A stretch of DNA of 64,000 nucleotides from CAVZRC01 sp052148775 (GTDB lineage Bacteria > Planctomycetota > Planctomycetia > Isosphaerales > Isosphaeraceae). The position numbers and the translations under genes were made by a program. The stretch covers positions 1 through 64,000 of the forward strand of contig JBKQHM010000845.1 of NCBI GenBank assembly GCA_052148775.1, in the 5' to 3' direction. Shown here one piece after another: positions 52,192-61,619 of this stretch (the first letter of the stretch is position 1; every line of letters begins with the position of its first letter). Under the pieces are notes generated by a model. It made no database searches and had not been told where the DNA came from. It was given only the letters and a program-made list of their open reading frames with translations.

Positions 52192-52316
52192 GGTCATTGG
52201 TCATTGGTCATTCGCAACGCGGTGCCGGCCACGAGGTCGAATGAGAACCCAGAGACCGTCACCTGGCGGAAATGAGCAGTCAGAGACCGGGTCGGTCCAA
52301 CCAGTGACCAATGACC
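52192..52316. repeat. 12-bp inverted repeats in the infB-rbfA spacer
   Basis: ggtcattggtca (52192-52203) is repeated in inverse orientation at 52305-52316, about 100 bp away; each copy lies in a short run of ggtcattg-type direct repeats. The repeats flank nearly the whole spacer. They may be a small dispersed element or a structured leader for rbfA. Confidence 0.6.
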
Positions 52317-52340
52317 AGTGACGAAGGACAAAAGCAGAAG

Positions 52341-52760
52341 ATGCCGTCTCACCGCAGCCTCCGGATAGCCCAGGCGATTCGCGAAGTGGTCGCCAACGCG
52401 ATCTTATTCGAGGTGGCCGATCCTCGCGTTCGTTCGGTGACCGTGCTCGGCGTAGAGGTCTCGGGCGACTTGCGTCAGGCCAAGGTCTTCGTGTCGATCA
52501 TGGGCACCGAGATGGAGCAAAAGCAGGCGCTCAAGGGCCTGAATCACGCCGCCGGCTTCCTCCAGTCGCGCGTGGCAGTTCGGCTACAAACGCGATTCAC
52601 CCCGATCCTGAGCTTCAAGATGGATGATAGTGTGAAGAAATCGGTCGCAATCGGGCGTCTGATCGACGAAGCCGTCGCCTCGGATCACAGGGGGGGGAAT
52701 TCCTCCGGAGAACCGGACGCGCAGGCCGACGACGAGGAAAGAGAATCGGAGGACGCCTAG
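52341..52760 (+). CDS. rbfA: Ribosome-binding factor A
   Basis: 139 residues from ATG 52341 (52311 is a longer alternative). RbfA is a KH-fold protein that matures the 30S subunit at 16S helix 1. Seen are RIAQAIREVVANAILFEVADPRVRSVTVLGVEVSGDLRQAKVFVSI, LNHAAGFLQSRVAVRLQTRFTPILSFKMDDSVKKS, which match the family closely. An acidic C-terminal tail follows. It completes the nusA-infB-rbfA cluster common in bacteria. Confidence 0.95.
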   Translation: MPSHRSLRIAQAIREVVANAILFEVADPRVRSVTVLGVEVSGDLRQAKVFVSIMGTEMEQKQALKGLNHAAGFLQSRVAVRLQTRFTPILSFKMDDSVKKSVAIGRLIDEAVASDHRGGNSSGEPDAQADDEERESEDA

Positions 52761-52933
52761 ACCCGTGGCGCCCGAGTGGCGGGGGGGAATGGCCCTTCCA
52801 CCATACGGTGTCCCGATCGTACTCGATCGGGGCGACCCGAGACGATGCCGACACCTCGGCACCGATGCCCGCCACGGTCGATGGTCTTCCCGATCCCGCC
52901 AGGTTCCGCCCCAAAACCCAGCAGATTAGGCTC

Positions 52934-53824
52934 ATGGCAACACAAAGCAAGGCCCAGTTCCTGACCGATGTCTACACGCTGCTCAAGCGACGCTACAAGC
53001 CCAAGGCCGAACGCAACGCCGCCCGGCTATCGGTCCTCAAGGCCGTCGTCTACGGGATCTGCCACGAGGACACAACGCGCGAGCACGCCAATCAGGCCCT
53101 GTCGCGGTTCAAGGACGAGTTCTTCGACTGGAATGAAGTGCGAGTGAGCGGCGTCGAGGAGATCCGGGAGAACCTCGCCGGCATCCCCGACGCCGAGGAG
53201 CGCGCACGTCGCATCCGCCGTTTCCTCCGCCAGCTCTTCAATCGGACCTATGGCTTCAACCTCGATGCCCTGGCGAAGAAGCCCCTGAAAGAGGCCCTCA
53301 AGGTCCTTCAGACCTACGACGCCTTCGCGTCGGATTTCGTAACGGCCACCGTCATCCAGCAGGCGCTCGGCGGTCACGCGATCCCGATCGACAAGAACAC
53401 GCACCGCGCGCTCGAACGGCTGGGCATCCACGAGGCGAACATCCCGGACCTCCGTGCCGTGCTGGAGCGAGCTGTCCCCAAGAATCGCGGCCTCGAATTC
53501 CTCGATCTCCTCGAAGAACTCGCCAATGACACCTGCGTCGAAGGCGAGCCGGACTGTCCCCGTTGCGAGCTCCGCAAGGTCTGCCCGTTCGTCCAGGCAC
53601 GGAGCCAGGAAGCCTCTTCCCACGCCGCCGCTGAAGGCCGATCCAAGCCCCGCGCATCCAAGGAGAAGGACGCCACCAAGACACCCAAGGAGAAGGTGGG
53701 CGACGTGGCGTCGGCGACTGCGGGCCCGAGCCCGGCCAAGAAGACCGCCCCCGCGAGCCCCGTGCCCGCCAAGGACAACCCCGCGCCCTCCAAACCGTCC
53801 CGTGGCAAGCACGACTCCAAGTAG
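52934..53824 (+). CDS. Endonuclease III-like protein with [4Fe-4S] site but no catalytic lysine
   Basis: 296 residues from ATG 52934. The helical fold and C-terminal iron-sulphur motif C-x6-C-x2-C-x5-C (Cys201, Cys208, Cys211, Cys217) match endonuclease III, as does the catalytic Asp153 in PIDKNTHRALERLG. However, the helix-hairpin-helix L-P-G-V-G-x-K-T is replaced by LQTYDAFASDFVTATV: position -18 from the Asp is Phe instead of the base-excising Lys. Lyase activity is therefore doubtful; it may be a monofunctional glycosylase or a DNA-binding protein. A tail of about 75 Lys/Pro/Ala residues resembles histone H1-type tails. It follows rbfA. Confidence 0.8.
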   Translation: MATQSKAQFLTDVYTLLKRRYKPKAERNAARLSVLKAVVYGICHEDTTREHANQALSRFKDEFFDWNEVRVSGVEEIRENLAGIPDAEERARRIRRFLRQLFNRTYGFNLDALAKKPLKEALKVLQTYDAFASDFVTATVIQQALGGHAIPIDKNTHRALERLGIHEANIPDLRAVLERAVPKNRGLEFLDLLEELANDTCVEGEPDCPRCELRKVCPFVQARSQEASSHAAAEGRSKPRASKEKDATKTPKEKVGDVASATAGPSPAKKTAPASPVPAKDNPAPSKPSRGKHDSK

Positions 53825-54072
53825 TCCCGCCATCGATCATCGCACATCGTGTGAATGGCAAGAACGTCGTCACCGACCGACCTCGATCGTGTCGGCCGAA
53901 TTCCCGGGCGTAGCCCTTCGCTCTCGAGTCAACGACAACTGACCTCTAGACGCCCGACCGTCTCCGCCTATAACACTCCAGGCGGATGACGGCCGGGTTC
54001 ACTTCCCAACCAGTCCCAGCTGTCACAGTTCGTTCTGAAACAGAAACTCGTTTTATTGAGGAGTGCGATGCT

Positions 54073-54564
54073 ATGCGCAAACATCTTGGAATCCTGACGG
54101 TCGTGGCCCTCATTTTCCCGGCGATGGTCCTCGCCGATGAGAAGAAGGACATCGTCGACACCGCGGTGGGCGCGGAGAAATTCAAGACCCTCGTCGCGGC
54201 CGTCAAGGCTGCCGGGCTGGTCGACGCCCTCAAGGGCGAAGGGCCGTTCACCGTGCTGGCCCCGACCGACGATGCGTTCGCCAAGCTCCCCGACGGCACC
54301 CTCGAGGCTCTGCTCAAGCCCGAGAACAAGGAGAAGCTGATCGCGATCCTGAAGTACCACGTCATCGCCGGCAAGAACCTCGCCGCCGACGTCGTCGGGC
54401 TCGACGGCAAGGACGTCAAGACGGTCGAGGGGAGCACCGTGAAGGTCGCCGTGAATGATGGCAAGGTGACGATCAATGGAGCCAAGGTGGTCAAGACGGA
54501 TATCGAGTGCACCAACGGTGTGATCCACGTCATCGACACCGTGATCCTGCCCCCCTCGAAGTAA
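54073..54564 (+). CDS. Secreted fasciclin-domain protein
   Basis: 163 residues from ATG 54073 (gaggag about 9 nt upstream). A signal peptide (MRKHLGILTVVALIFPAMVLA) precedes one fasciclin (FAS1) domain with the conserved H1 and H2 boxes: FTVLAPTDDAFAKLP and YHVIAGKNLAADVV. FAS1 domains mediate adhesion or polysaccharide and protein contacts at the cell surface. It is a single-domain, periplasmic or secreted version. No operon partner is evident. Confidence 0.93.
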   Translation: MRKHLGILTVVALIFPAMVLADEKKDIVDTAVGAEKFKTLVAAVKAAGLVDALKGEGPFTVLAPTDDAFAKLPDGTLEALLKPENKEKLIAILKYHVIAGKNLAADVVGLDGKDVKTVEGSTVKVAVNDGKVTINGAKVVKTDIECTNGVIHVIDTVILPPSK

Positions 54565-54734
54565 TCCTCGCATCGCTCGGCAAGTCCCGGTCGTTCGACT
54601 GCGAGCCGGCGGAGATAGCCCCGCGAGTCGATCGGTACGCGTAAGCGACCGAATTCGACTCGCGGTCTCTGGTCCGACTCTCATGACCTTCGTGTTTGGT
54701 CGAGGGAGAGTTTCTGCCCGGCAACGAGCCGGCT

Positions 54735-55190
54735 TCAACTCCCCCGATCGGCCGGCTCCGACCCTTCCCATGCCGGGGTTCGGCCCCGCATGAATCGGAG
54801 CATCCAGTACCCTACAAGTCCCCCCAGCGTATTCAGGATCAAATCATCCACATCGGTCGTTCGTCGGCCGGACAAATACTGTCCGAGTTCGATCATCAAG
54901 CTGAGAGATAGGCAAAACAACGCCACATGCCATGCCCTCGCACTTCGAGGACGGACGAACGCCGGCATTAGACCAATCGGCATGAAGGCTACGATGTTTC
55001 CTACGAAATTGACCGCGAATCCCCTCCCACCCGTCGTGCAGTCGGCGATAATCGTATGCAACGGAATAAGGTTGTAAGTCGGATTCTTAGAGGGGAATTG
55101 CAAGAGCGCGAGGTCGAAGAGGAACAGGGTATAGATGCCAAGGAAGATTAGCATGGACAGGCTACGTCGAGTCTTCATGGGATCAGACAT
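54735..55190 (-). CDS. VanZ-like membrane protein
   Basis: 151 residues from ATG 55190; ATG 55178 is also possible. VanZ-family features: NLIPLHTII, VGNIVAFMPIGLMPAFV and ELGQYLSGRRTTDVDDLILNTLGGLVGYW, with four membrane helices. VanZ proteins are linked to teicoplanin resistance in some bacteria, but most have no known function. The gene lies in a section with somewhat lower GC than its neighbours. Confidence 0.85.
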   Translation of the reverse strand: MSDPMKTRRSLSMLIFLGIYTLFLFDLALLQFPSKNPTYNLIPLHTIIADCTTGGRGFAVNFVGNIVAFMPIGLMPAFVRPRSARAWHVALFCLSLSLMIELGQYLSGRRTTDVDDLILNTLGGLVGYWMLRFMRGRTPAWEGSEPADRGS

Positions 55191-55269
55191 CCCTCCGAGG
55201 TCAGGGACTTTCTTCGTGTTTCGACCACGTTCAAGCAGCCCACGAAAACCCGAGGTTGGAACGTGCCGA

Positions 55270-55755
55270 TCAGGATTCACCGCGAATTCCTACCGACAGT
55301 AGTATGACTGGAGTCTCTCGACTTCGCCGTTCGGCTGACCTCGATTGTCCTGGGTATCGATCGGGAAGGGCCATCGTGAGATTCAGATTGTGGACGATTG
55401 ACTCAAGTTTTCGGAAACTGCCGTCGGGAATCTCGAACTCCGACTCGACCTCAATCGTCGGCCCGACAAAGTCTTTGCCGCGTTCGCACAGTGAATGCCA
55501 TATCACGATCGGCGGACCATCGTATTCCTCCATCCGAGTCTTCATATCGGCGCCGCGATGATTTCGGAGTGGCCCGGCTGGTTGAGGACCGATCATGCGG
55601 GTCCCTCCACGGTCTTGTAGCTTCAACTTCCTCGAACGGGAATGAAGCCGACTCGGGCCTGTCCAAGTATCGCAGTCGTAGCGACCGGAGTCAAAACATC
55701 CGCCCGAGGCATATTGCCAGGGGTTGCGCTCCAATACAGTTTTCGTCGAGGCCAT
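55270..55755 (-). CDS. Unassigned ORF upstream of the VanZ-like gene
   Basis: 161 residues from ATG 55755; a shorter start at 55545 is possible. The sequence (DGPPIVIWHSLCERGKDFVGPTIEVESEFEIPDG) looks like protein in its C-terminal half, and the gene would sit about 80 bp before the VanZ-like gene on the same strand. No family was recognised and the ribosome binding site is weak, so it may not be real. Confidence 0.35.
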   Translation of the reverse strand: MASTKTVLERNPWQYASGGCFDSGRYDCDTWTGPSRLHSRSRKLKLQDRGGTRMIGPQPAGPLRNHRGADMKTRMEEYDGPPIVIWHSLCERGKDFVGPTIEVESEFEIPDGSFRKLESIVHNLNLTMALPDRYPGQSRSAERRSRETPVILLSVGIRGES

Positions 55756-55951
55756 GTATCCGGACCATCGTCCGTCTTCTCGGGAATGGGGATTCCAAGA
55801 CATCCTCTTGGGCGATCCTGGTACACAACTCGAAATGTCTTTCTAGAACTTTCTGCTCCGCGCATCCCCTCTGAATTGTGTATTCTGTACTGACTCGCAA
55901 GTTATACTCGCGAGAACGACACTCACTGCGAACCAAACCGGAGATGCAATC

Positions 55952-56440
55952 ATGGCGACAGTTGCCCGACGAAACCAAGGAAAGACTGACTTCGTCAAGG
56001 ACGTCCTGAAGAAGAATCGCTACGCCAATGCCAAGACCGTCAACGCGGCGTGGCTGGAAGCGGGCCGAGAGGGGACGATCAGCGAGACCCTTGTCAACAA
56101 GATGAGGTCCGAAATGGGCCTTACGGGTAACTTGCGGGGCGGCCGCTCCGAGGGGTCTACGAAGACGACCGCGGAGAAACCCATGTACACAGGAAAGAAG
56201 CGTGGACGGAAGCCCAAGTCGGAACTTCCGAGCATCGCCCCGGCTACCAGCAACGGCAAGCATGTCGGCGAGCCTCGCGCGAAGTCCGGGGGCCGCAATT
56301 CGCAATTGGCCTCTCTCGAGGCTGACCTCGACATGATCCTCTTCAAGGTGATGAACCTCGGCGGTCTCGAGGAGATCGAGAGCAGTCTCCGTTGCACGCG
56401 GCGCTTGCTCTACAAAGCCCTCGACGGCGATCAGGCCTGA
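55952..56440 (+). CDS. AT-hook-like DNA-binding protein of unknown function
   Basis: 162 residues from ATG 55952 (ggag 9 nt upstream). The N-terminal part (KTDFVKDVLKKNRYANAKTVNAAWLEAGREGTISETLVNKMRSEMGLTGN) is a helical domain recurring in planctomycete proteins. It is followed by a KKRGRKPKS AT-hook core, a minor-groove binding motif, and a charged helical C-terminus. A nucleoid-associated or regulatory role is likely by inference only. It precedes the helicase gene by about 600 bp. Confidence 0.75.
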   Translation: MATVARRNQGKTDFVKDVLKKNRYANAKTVNAAWLEAGREGTISETLVNKMRSEMGLTGNLRGGRSEGSTKTTAEKPMYTGKKRGRKPKSELPSIAPATSNGKHVGEPRAKSGGRNSQLASLEADLDMILFKVMNLGGLEEIESSLRCTRRLLYKALDGDQA

Positions 56441-57047
56441 GCCCCCGCGCCAGCGCAGTGCATCGAAACGGACCGGGGAAGTCCTCCGGCCGGGGCACAA
56501 TACAAAGACGACTTCCGCAAGCCCACCACCGGAGTGGATTCTGAATGAGCGTTGCCTGCAGGAGCGCCCCCGTCAATCGATGGACATCGGCGGGCCAAAT
56601 CTCTGCATGCAACGCCCATTCATTGCGGAGATCGCTTTCCGGATCCGCAAACGCCACAATACGTCTCTGATCGAATCCGATATCCTGGTACTGGAATCGC
56701 GGAACTCGCGGGATCATGTGATTCGTGACATCCGTGGTCGCGATTCCTTCTGACTCCGACCCTACTCGCGGCGGCCGGTTCGATCGGACGGCAGGACGAC
56801 TAAGATCCTGGGGCTTCTTCAGCGAGCCCGTAACGAGTCGCGAGACGATCGGCCCGCTCGAGATGGCATGGCTCTCGGGAAAGACCGTCTCACCCCCATG
56901 AGCAGAGCGATTATTCCGGTTTTACGGCGCGGGGAAAACGCCGGAGATGAATCTCCTGGAAATGCTGGTATTTGGCCGGTGTCGCGGAAATAATAAGACG
57001 TCTCGATAACCACCCCATCCCTGAACCACCGGACGCGAGCCGCCCTG
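56441..57047. other. Intergenic region
   Basis: About 600 bp between the AT-hook gene and the helicase. Short frames on both strands do not carry recognisable domains. No clear hairpin or repeat was seen. Confidence 0.5.
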
Positions 57048-59864
57048 ATGTCATCCAGCGTTGAAATGTCAACCGACGTAGTCGACGTCGAAACGGCTCT
57101 CGAGGACATGGAGGCATATCAGGAGCTACTCTCGCGCGCCTTCAAGAAGACCGGCAAGATCCGCCCGGAGGTCTTGGTCCGCCAGATCCTCGGGATCGTG
57201 CCGGCCACGGAATGGCCGGTGCGCGTCGAGGCGATGGACGCGCTGATCCGACGGATCGAGTCGATCAAGCAGGAGAAGCTGCGTGTCGAATCCCGCCCGG
57301 CCGGCGGCCGGCTGCTGGGGACCTATGCGACGCGCCGTCCCGGGCTGGGCGCGCGGCCATATCGTACAATGTTAATCGGCGTTGATCCGATCGATGGCCG
57401 TTGCGATTGCCCTGATTTCCTCAAGAACTCGCTCGGCCTGTGCAAGCACCTCCTGGTCGTACTCGAGCACCTCCATGCGCGGCCTCGCGTCTTGCAGCAA
57501 GCGCAGAAGGAGCAGGAATGGGCCGTCGACAAGGAACGGGCCGGCCTCTGGTGGGACCCGATCCGCCCCTTGACCGGGCTCGGCGACTGGATGGAACGCG
57601 TCGCGTGGCGGGGCGAGCCCGACGCGGCCGCCGCGCGATCGTCCCGCGCCGCGCAGGCACTGCGCTGGTTCCGCAAGACCGAGAACGGAGCGGTCTTGAA
57701 GAGCGCCTATTGGGACAATCCGCCTCGTCGACTCGAGCTGGTCGATGATCTGCTCAAGGCGATACCGGCCGGTGCGGCGGGCACTCGCCACGATCCCGCG
57801 CTCCGTGCCTTGCTGTCCCACGAGCGCCTTCGGCTCAAGCTTGTGGTCGAGAAGGCCCTGGCCCACCCCGAGATCCGCGACGGTTTCCGGGGTATGAAGC
57901 GATCGCTCTATCCCTATCAGCGCGATGGGGTTCGACGGTTCCTGAGTGCGGGCCGGTTGCTGCTGGCCGACGACATGGGCTTGGGCAAGACCGCGCAGGC
58001 GATCGCCTCGTGCGACATGCTCTGGCGCAGCGGCCGTGTGAAGCGCGGCCTGATCATCGCCCCTGCCAGCCTCAAGCCGCAGTGGGCCCGCGAATGGTCG
58101 GTGTTCTCCGACTTGCCGATCGAGATCGTCGATGGATCTCCCGACGAACGCAAGGCCCTCTATGCCGCGCGCAAGGAGGGCTTCCTCATCATCAATTATG
58201 AGCAACTCCTCCGCGACCTCGAGGTCGTCCGCGCCTGGGACCCGGATCTGGTCGTGCTCGACGAGGCACAGCGGATCAAGAACTGGCAGACCAAGACGGC
58301 GCTCTCGGTCAAGGGATTGGCGCCGGACTATCGGCTGGTCCTGACCGGGACTCCGATGGAGAACCGGATCGACGAGCTGGCCTCGGTCGTGGAGTGGGTC
58401 GACGACATGGCGCTCGAGCCCAAGTGGCGGCTGGGCGCGTTTCATGCCATCCGCGTCGATGGCCGCAAGGAGATGATCGGCGTCCGCCACCTGTCGACGA
58501 TCCGCGATCGGCTCGAGCACTGCATGGTCCGTCGGGTGCGCAAAGACGTGCTCGACCAGCTCCCGCCCCGGACGGATACCCGCGTACCCGTGGAGATGAC
58601 CGCGGCGCAGCAGGGCGAGCACGACGCCCTCGACCAACCGATCGTCATCCTGATGCAGAAGGCCATGCTCCGTCCGTTGACCCAGGTGGAATTCCTCCGC
58701 CTGATGAGCCTGCTGACACTCCAGCGGATCATCTGCAACGGCCTGGCCCAGCTCCAGTTCGAGGACATCTGGCCGACGATCCGCGACCGCCAGCCCGAAG
58801 AGGGCGTGCTTGCGGGCCTGTCGATGCCCAAGCTGATCGAGCTGCGTCAGCTCATCCGGCAAATCGTCCTGGAGCAGGGACGCAAGGTCGTCGTGTTCAG
58901 CCAGTGGCGCCGGATGCTCACGCTGGCCCACTGGGCGACTCGCGACCTGCTCGCCGAGAAGAGCTACCGTGCCGGATTCTTCACCGGCGCCGAAGGCCGG
59001 AAGCGGCGGACCCAGAACATCGTCGAGTTCCACGACGACCCCGAATTCCGCGTCCTGTTCGCCAGCGATGCCGGCGGCGTTGGACTGAACCTCCAGCACG
59101 CGGCCAACTGCGTGATCAACATGGACCTGCCCTGGAACCCGGCCGTGCTGGAGCAGCGGATCGGCCGCATTTACCGCCTGGGCCAGAAGAACCCGATCGA
59201 CGTCTACAACGTCGTCTCCGAGCAAGGTATCGAGTCCCGGATCGCCGTGCTGGTCGACACCAAGCACGCGTTCTTCAAGGGCCTGTTCGATGGCGATACC
59301 GACACGATCCAGTTCGGGGAATCCTCGGGCTTCCTCTCGCGCATCCAGAAGCTGATCGACCCATCCGCGATCGCCGTGGTCGCCGCGAGGGGCGACCAGG
59401 CCGAGGCCGAAGCCGACGCTGGCGACGCCGACATCGACTTCGACGACGAGGTAGAAGACCCGATCGGCGAACTGATCGATGCGACCGACGAGTCCGACGA
59501 CGGCACGTCGGCCGCAACTCCGCCCGAGTCGGTATCCGGCGGTCACGCCCAGGAACCGATGGCGACCGCGGCGCTGGCCACGATCCCGGAATCGACACTC
59601 GAGGAGAGCACCTCGGCCCCGACAACAGCACCGGTGGCTCAACCCGATCGGAACGGCACGGGTTCACCCTCCTACCCGGGCGTGGATGGTGCGGTGCGTC
59701 CTGCGGTCGGCGTTCGTGAGCTGTTCTCGCAACTCCAGGTCCGTCGCGAGCCTTCGACCGGGAAGGTCGTGATCGAGGCCCCCGCCGAGGCCGCCGGTGC
59801 GCTCAGCGCCTTGTTCGAAGGGATGGCCGCCCTGCTCCAAGCGGTCGCCCGGCCGGGGGAGTAG
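57048..59864 (+). CDS. SWIM-domain SNF2-family DNA helicase
   Basis: 938 residues from ATG 57048. A SWIM zinc finger near residues 118-136 (CDCPDFLKNSLGLCKHLLVVL, C-x-C...C-x-H) precedes the SNF2 ATPase: Walker A ADDMGLGKTAQAI (about 308), DEAQ box VVLDEAQRIKN (about 404), TGTPMENR, and the second RecA-like lobe with FASDAGGVGLNLQHAANCVINMDLPWNPAVLEQRIGRIYRLGQ. The C-terminal 150 residues are acidic and Pro/Thr rich, ending in a small helical domain. Family members move or remodel DNA-protein complexes, and DEAQ (instead of DEAH) is common in bacterial SNF2 proteins. The partner or substrate is unknown. It appears to be a single gene. Confidence 0.95.
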   Translation: MSSSVEMSTDVVDVETALEDMEAYQELLSRAFKKTGKIRPEVLVRQILGIVPATEWPVRVEAMDALIRRIESIKQEKLRVESRPAGGRLLGTYATRRPGLGARPYRTMLIGVDPIDGRCDCPDFLKNSLGLCKHLLVVLEHLHARPRVLQQAQKEQEWAVDKERAGLWWDPIRPLTGLGDWMERVAWRGEPDAAAARSSRAAQALRWFRKTENGAVLKSAYWDNPPRRLELVDDLLKAIPAGAAGTRHDPALRALLSHERLRLKLVVEKALAHPEIRDGFRGMKRSLYPYQRDGVRRFLSAGRLLLADDMGLGKTAQAIASCDMLWRSGRVKRGLIIAPASLKPQWAREWSVFSDLPIEIVDGSPDERKALYAARKEGFLIINYEQLLRDLEVVRAWDPDLVVLDEAQRIKNWQTKTALSVKGLAPDYRLVLTGTPMENRIDELASVVEWVDDMALEPKWRLGAFHAIRVDGRKEMIGVRHLSTIRDRLEHCMVRRVRKDVLDQLPPRTDTRVPVEMTAAQQGEHDALDQPIVILMQKAMLRPLTQVEFLRLMSLLTLQRIICNGLAQLQFEDIWPTIRDRQPEEGVLAGLSMPKLIELRQLIRQIVLEQGRKVVVFSQWRRMLTLAHWATRDLLAEKSYRAGFFTGAEGRKRRTQNIVEFHDDPEFRVLFASDAGGVGLNLQHAANCVINMDLPWNPAVLEQRIGRIYRLGQKNPIDVYNVVSEQGIESRIAVLVDTKHAFFKGLFDGDTDTIQFGESSGFLSRIQKLIDPSAIAVVAARGDQAEAEADAGDADIDFDDEVEDPIGELIDATDESDDGTSAATPPESVSGGHAQEPMATAALATIPESTLEESTSAPTTAPVAQPDRNGTGSPSYPGVDGAVRPAVGVRELFSQLQVRREPSTGKVVIEAPAEAAGALSALFEGMAALLQAVARPGE

Positions 59865-60203
59865 ACGGCGGACAGATCCGCGCACCGGTGCGGTCAGATC
59901 GTTAACGCCCCCTCCCGTGGCCGACCGCGATCCGCGGACCGATACCCGGTTGCGGAGGAGCGATCCGTCGGTCATGCTGATTGGGTTCTTGATGGTGTCG
60001 GTGCCGTCCTGTCTGATGCTGAAAGGCGTCGAGCAGGCCGCCCCCCCCGCCGGGATGACATCCCGAACGTCCATGCCACTCTCCGACGCCGAGAGGCGTC
60101 GAGCAAAGCACCGACTTGATGAACCATCAGATGACGTGACCCGGGCCGCGTCGGGCGGCCCGGCGAGTTGCAGCGAACCCACACGTTCCAGGGAGAACCG
60201 AAC
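59865..60203. other. Intergenic region
   Basis: About 340 bp without a gene. It includes the sequence leading into the oxidoreductase gene. A near-repeat of gaaaggcgtcgagca and gagaggcgtcgagcaa (60019 and 60090) was seen, but no terminator. Confidence 0.45.
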
Positions 60204-61559
60204 ATGGATCGTCGCGATTTCTTGAAACAGACCGCAGTGACCGGCACGGGCTCGTTCCTGCTCGGAGGCGCGCCCGGCTACGCCCGATCGATGCGCCCGG
60301 CGCCGAGCGAGACAGTGCGTTTCGCCTGCATCGGCGTCGGCGGCAAGGGGCAGAGCGACACGCTCGACGCCGCCAGCCACGGCCAGATCGTCGGCCTGTG
60401 CGACGTCGACGAAGAGACCCTCGGCAAGATGGCCAGCCGGTTGAAGGAGAAGCATCCCGGCCTGAAGATCTACTACGACTATCGCAAGATGCTCGAGGAA
60501 CTCGGCGACAAGATCGACGCGGTGACGGTCAGCACGCCCGACCACACCCACGCCCCGGCCAGCGTGATGGCGATGCGGATGGGCAAGCACTGCTTCTGCC
60601 AGAAGCCGCTGACCTGGTCGGTCGAGGAAGCTCGATTGATGCGCAGCCTCGCGGCTGAGAAGAAGCTCTGCACCCAGATGGGCAATCAGGGCACGGCCGA
60701 GAACGGATTCCGTGAGGGTGTCGAGCTGATCCGGTCGGGAATCCTCGGCCCGATCAAGGAGATCCACGTCTGGACAAACCGGCCGATCTGGCCGCAGGGC
60801 ATGGGCGTGCCCAAGGACACGCCGGGAATCCCCAACAAGGTCCGATGGTCCGAGTTCCTCGGCGCGGCCCACGACCGGCCCTACCACCCCAGCTACCAGC
60901 CCTTCAACTGGCGCGGCTGGCTCGACTTCGGCACCGGCGCACTGGGCGACATGGCCTGCCACACGATCAACATCGCGGCCATGGCCCTGGAACTCTTCGA
61001 CCCCGAGACGATCGAGGTCGTGGACACCTCGGGGATCGTCGACAACGCGAGCTACCCCGTCTGGTCGATCATCAAGACCAAGTTCGGCCCACGCAACGGG
61101 CGGGCTCCGTTGACCCTCACCTGGTACGACGGCGGCAACAAGCTCCCCGAGAGCAAGCGGGCCTACCGGGAGAAGATCTCCGGCGAGCGGGTCCACGGCA
61201 GCGGCCTGGTGCTCGTCGGCGAGAAGGGCTCCTTCTACACGCGGAACGACTACGGCGCGGAGCACATCCTGCTGCCTAAGGACAAATTCAAGGACGTCGA
61301 GAAGCCCGAGCCGAAACTTCCGCGCTCGCCCGGCCACTTCACCGAGTGGGTCGACGGGATCAAGGCCAGTGACCCGACCAAGGCGCTCTCGAACTTCGAC
61401 TACGCGGCCCAGCTCACCGAGACCGTCCTCCTGGGCGTCGTGGCACTGAAGGCCGGCATGAAGATCGAGTGGGATGCTGCGGGCATGCGGGCCAAGAACT
61501 GCTCGTATGCCGACGAGTTCATCCGCCGCGACTATCGCAAGGGCTACTCGATCCACTGA
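60204..61559 (+). CDS. Tat-exported Gfo/Idh/MocA-family oxidoreductase
   Basis: 451 residues from ATG 60204 with gggag 7 nt upstream. The N-terminus MDRRDFLKQTAVTGTGSFLLGG is a twin-arginine signal, so it is exported folded. The Rossmann NAD(P)-binding site is VRFACIGVGGKGQSDTLDAA; AVTVSTPDHTHAPASVMAMRMGKHCFCQKPLTWSVEEARLM holds the EKP-like (QKP) catalytic region. The C-terminal domain (MACHTINIAAMALELFDPETIEV) is typical of the family. Planctomycetes carry many such exported sugar oxidoreductases. The substrate is probably a sugar or sugar derivative. Confidence 0.93.
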   Translation: MDRRDFLKQTAVTGTGSFLLGGAPGYARSMRPAPSETVRFACIGVGGKGQSDTLDAASHGQIVGLCDVDEETLGKMASRLKEKHPGLKIYYDYRKMLEELGDKIDAVTVSTPDHTHAPASVMAMRMGKHCFCQKPLTWSVEEARLMRSLAAEKKLCTQMGNQGTAENGFREGVELIRSGILGPIKEIHVWTNRPIWPQGMGVPKDTPGIPNKVRWSEFLGAAHDRPYHPSYQPFNWRGWLDFGTGALGDMACHTINIAAMALELFDPETIEVVDTSGIVDNASYPVWSIIKTKFGPRNGRAPLTLTWYDGGNKLPESKRAYREKISGERVHGSGLVLVGEKGSFYTRNDYGAEHILLPKDKFKDVEKPEPKLPRSPGHFTEWVDGIKASDPTKALSNFDYAAQLTETVLLGVVALKAGMKIEWDAAGMRAKNCSYADEFIRRDYRKGYSIH

Positions 61560-61619
61560 GGTATTCGTGTCGACGAGGCGAGATGCCGCCCAGTGCGGCA
61601 TCCCCCTCGCCCTGTCCCC

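Noticed and set aside
55861..55951. Promoter candidate with tatact before the AT-hook gene
   Set aside because: No matching -35 hexamer at a 16-18-bp distance.
57372..59642. Minus-strand frame of 756 codons over the helicase
   Set aside because: Antisense to clear SNF2 motifs; no motif of its own.
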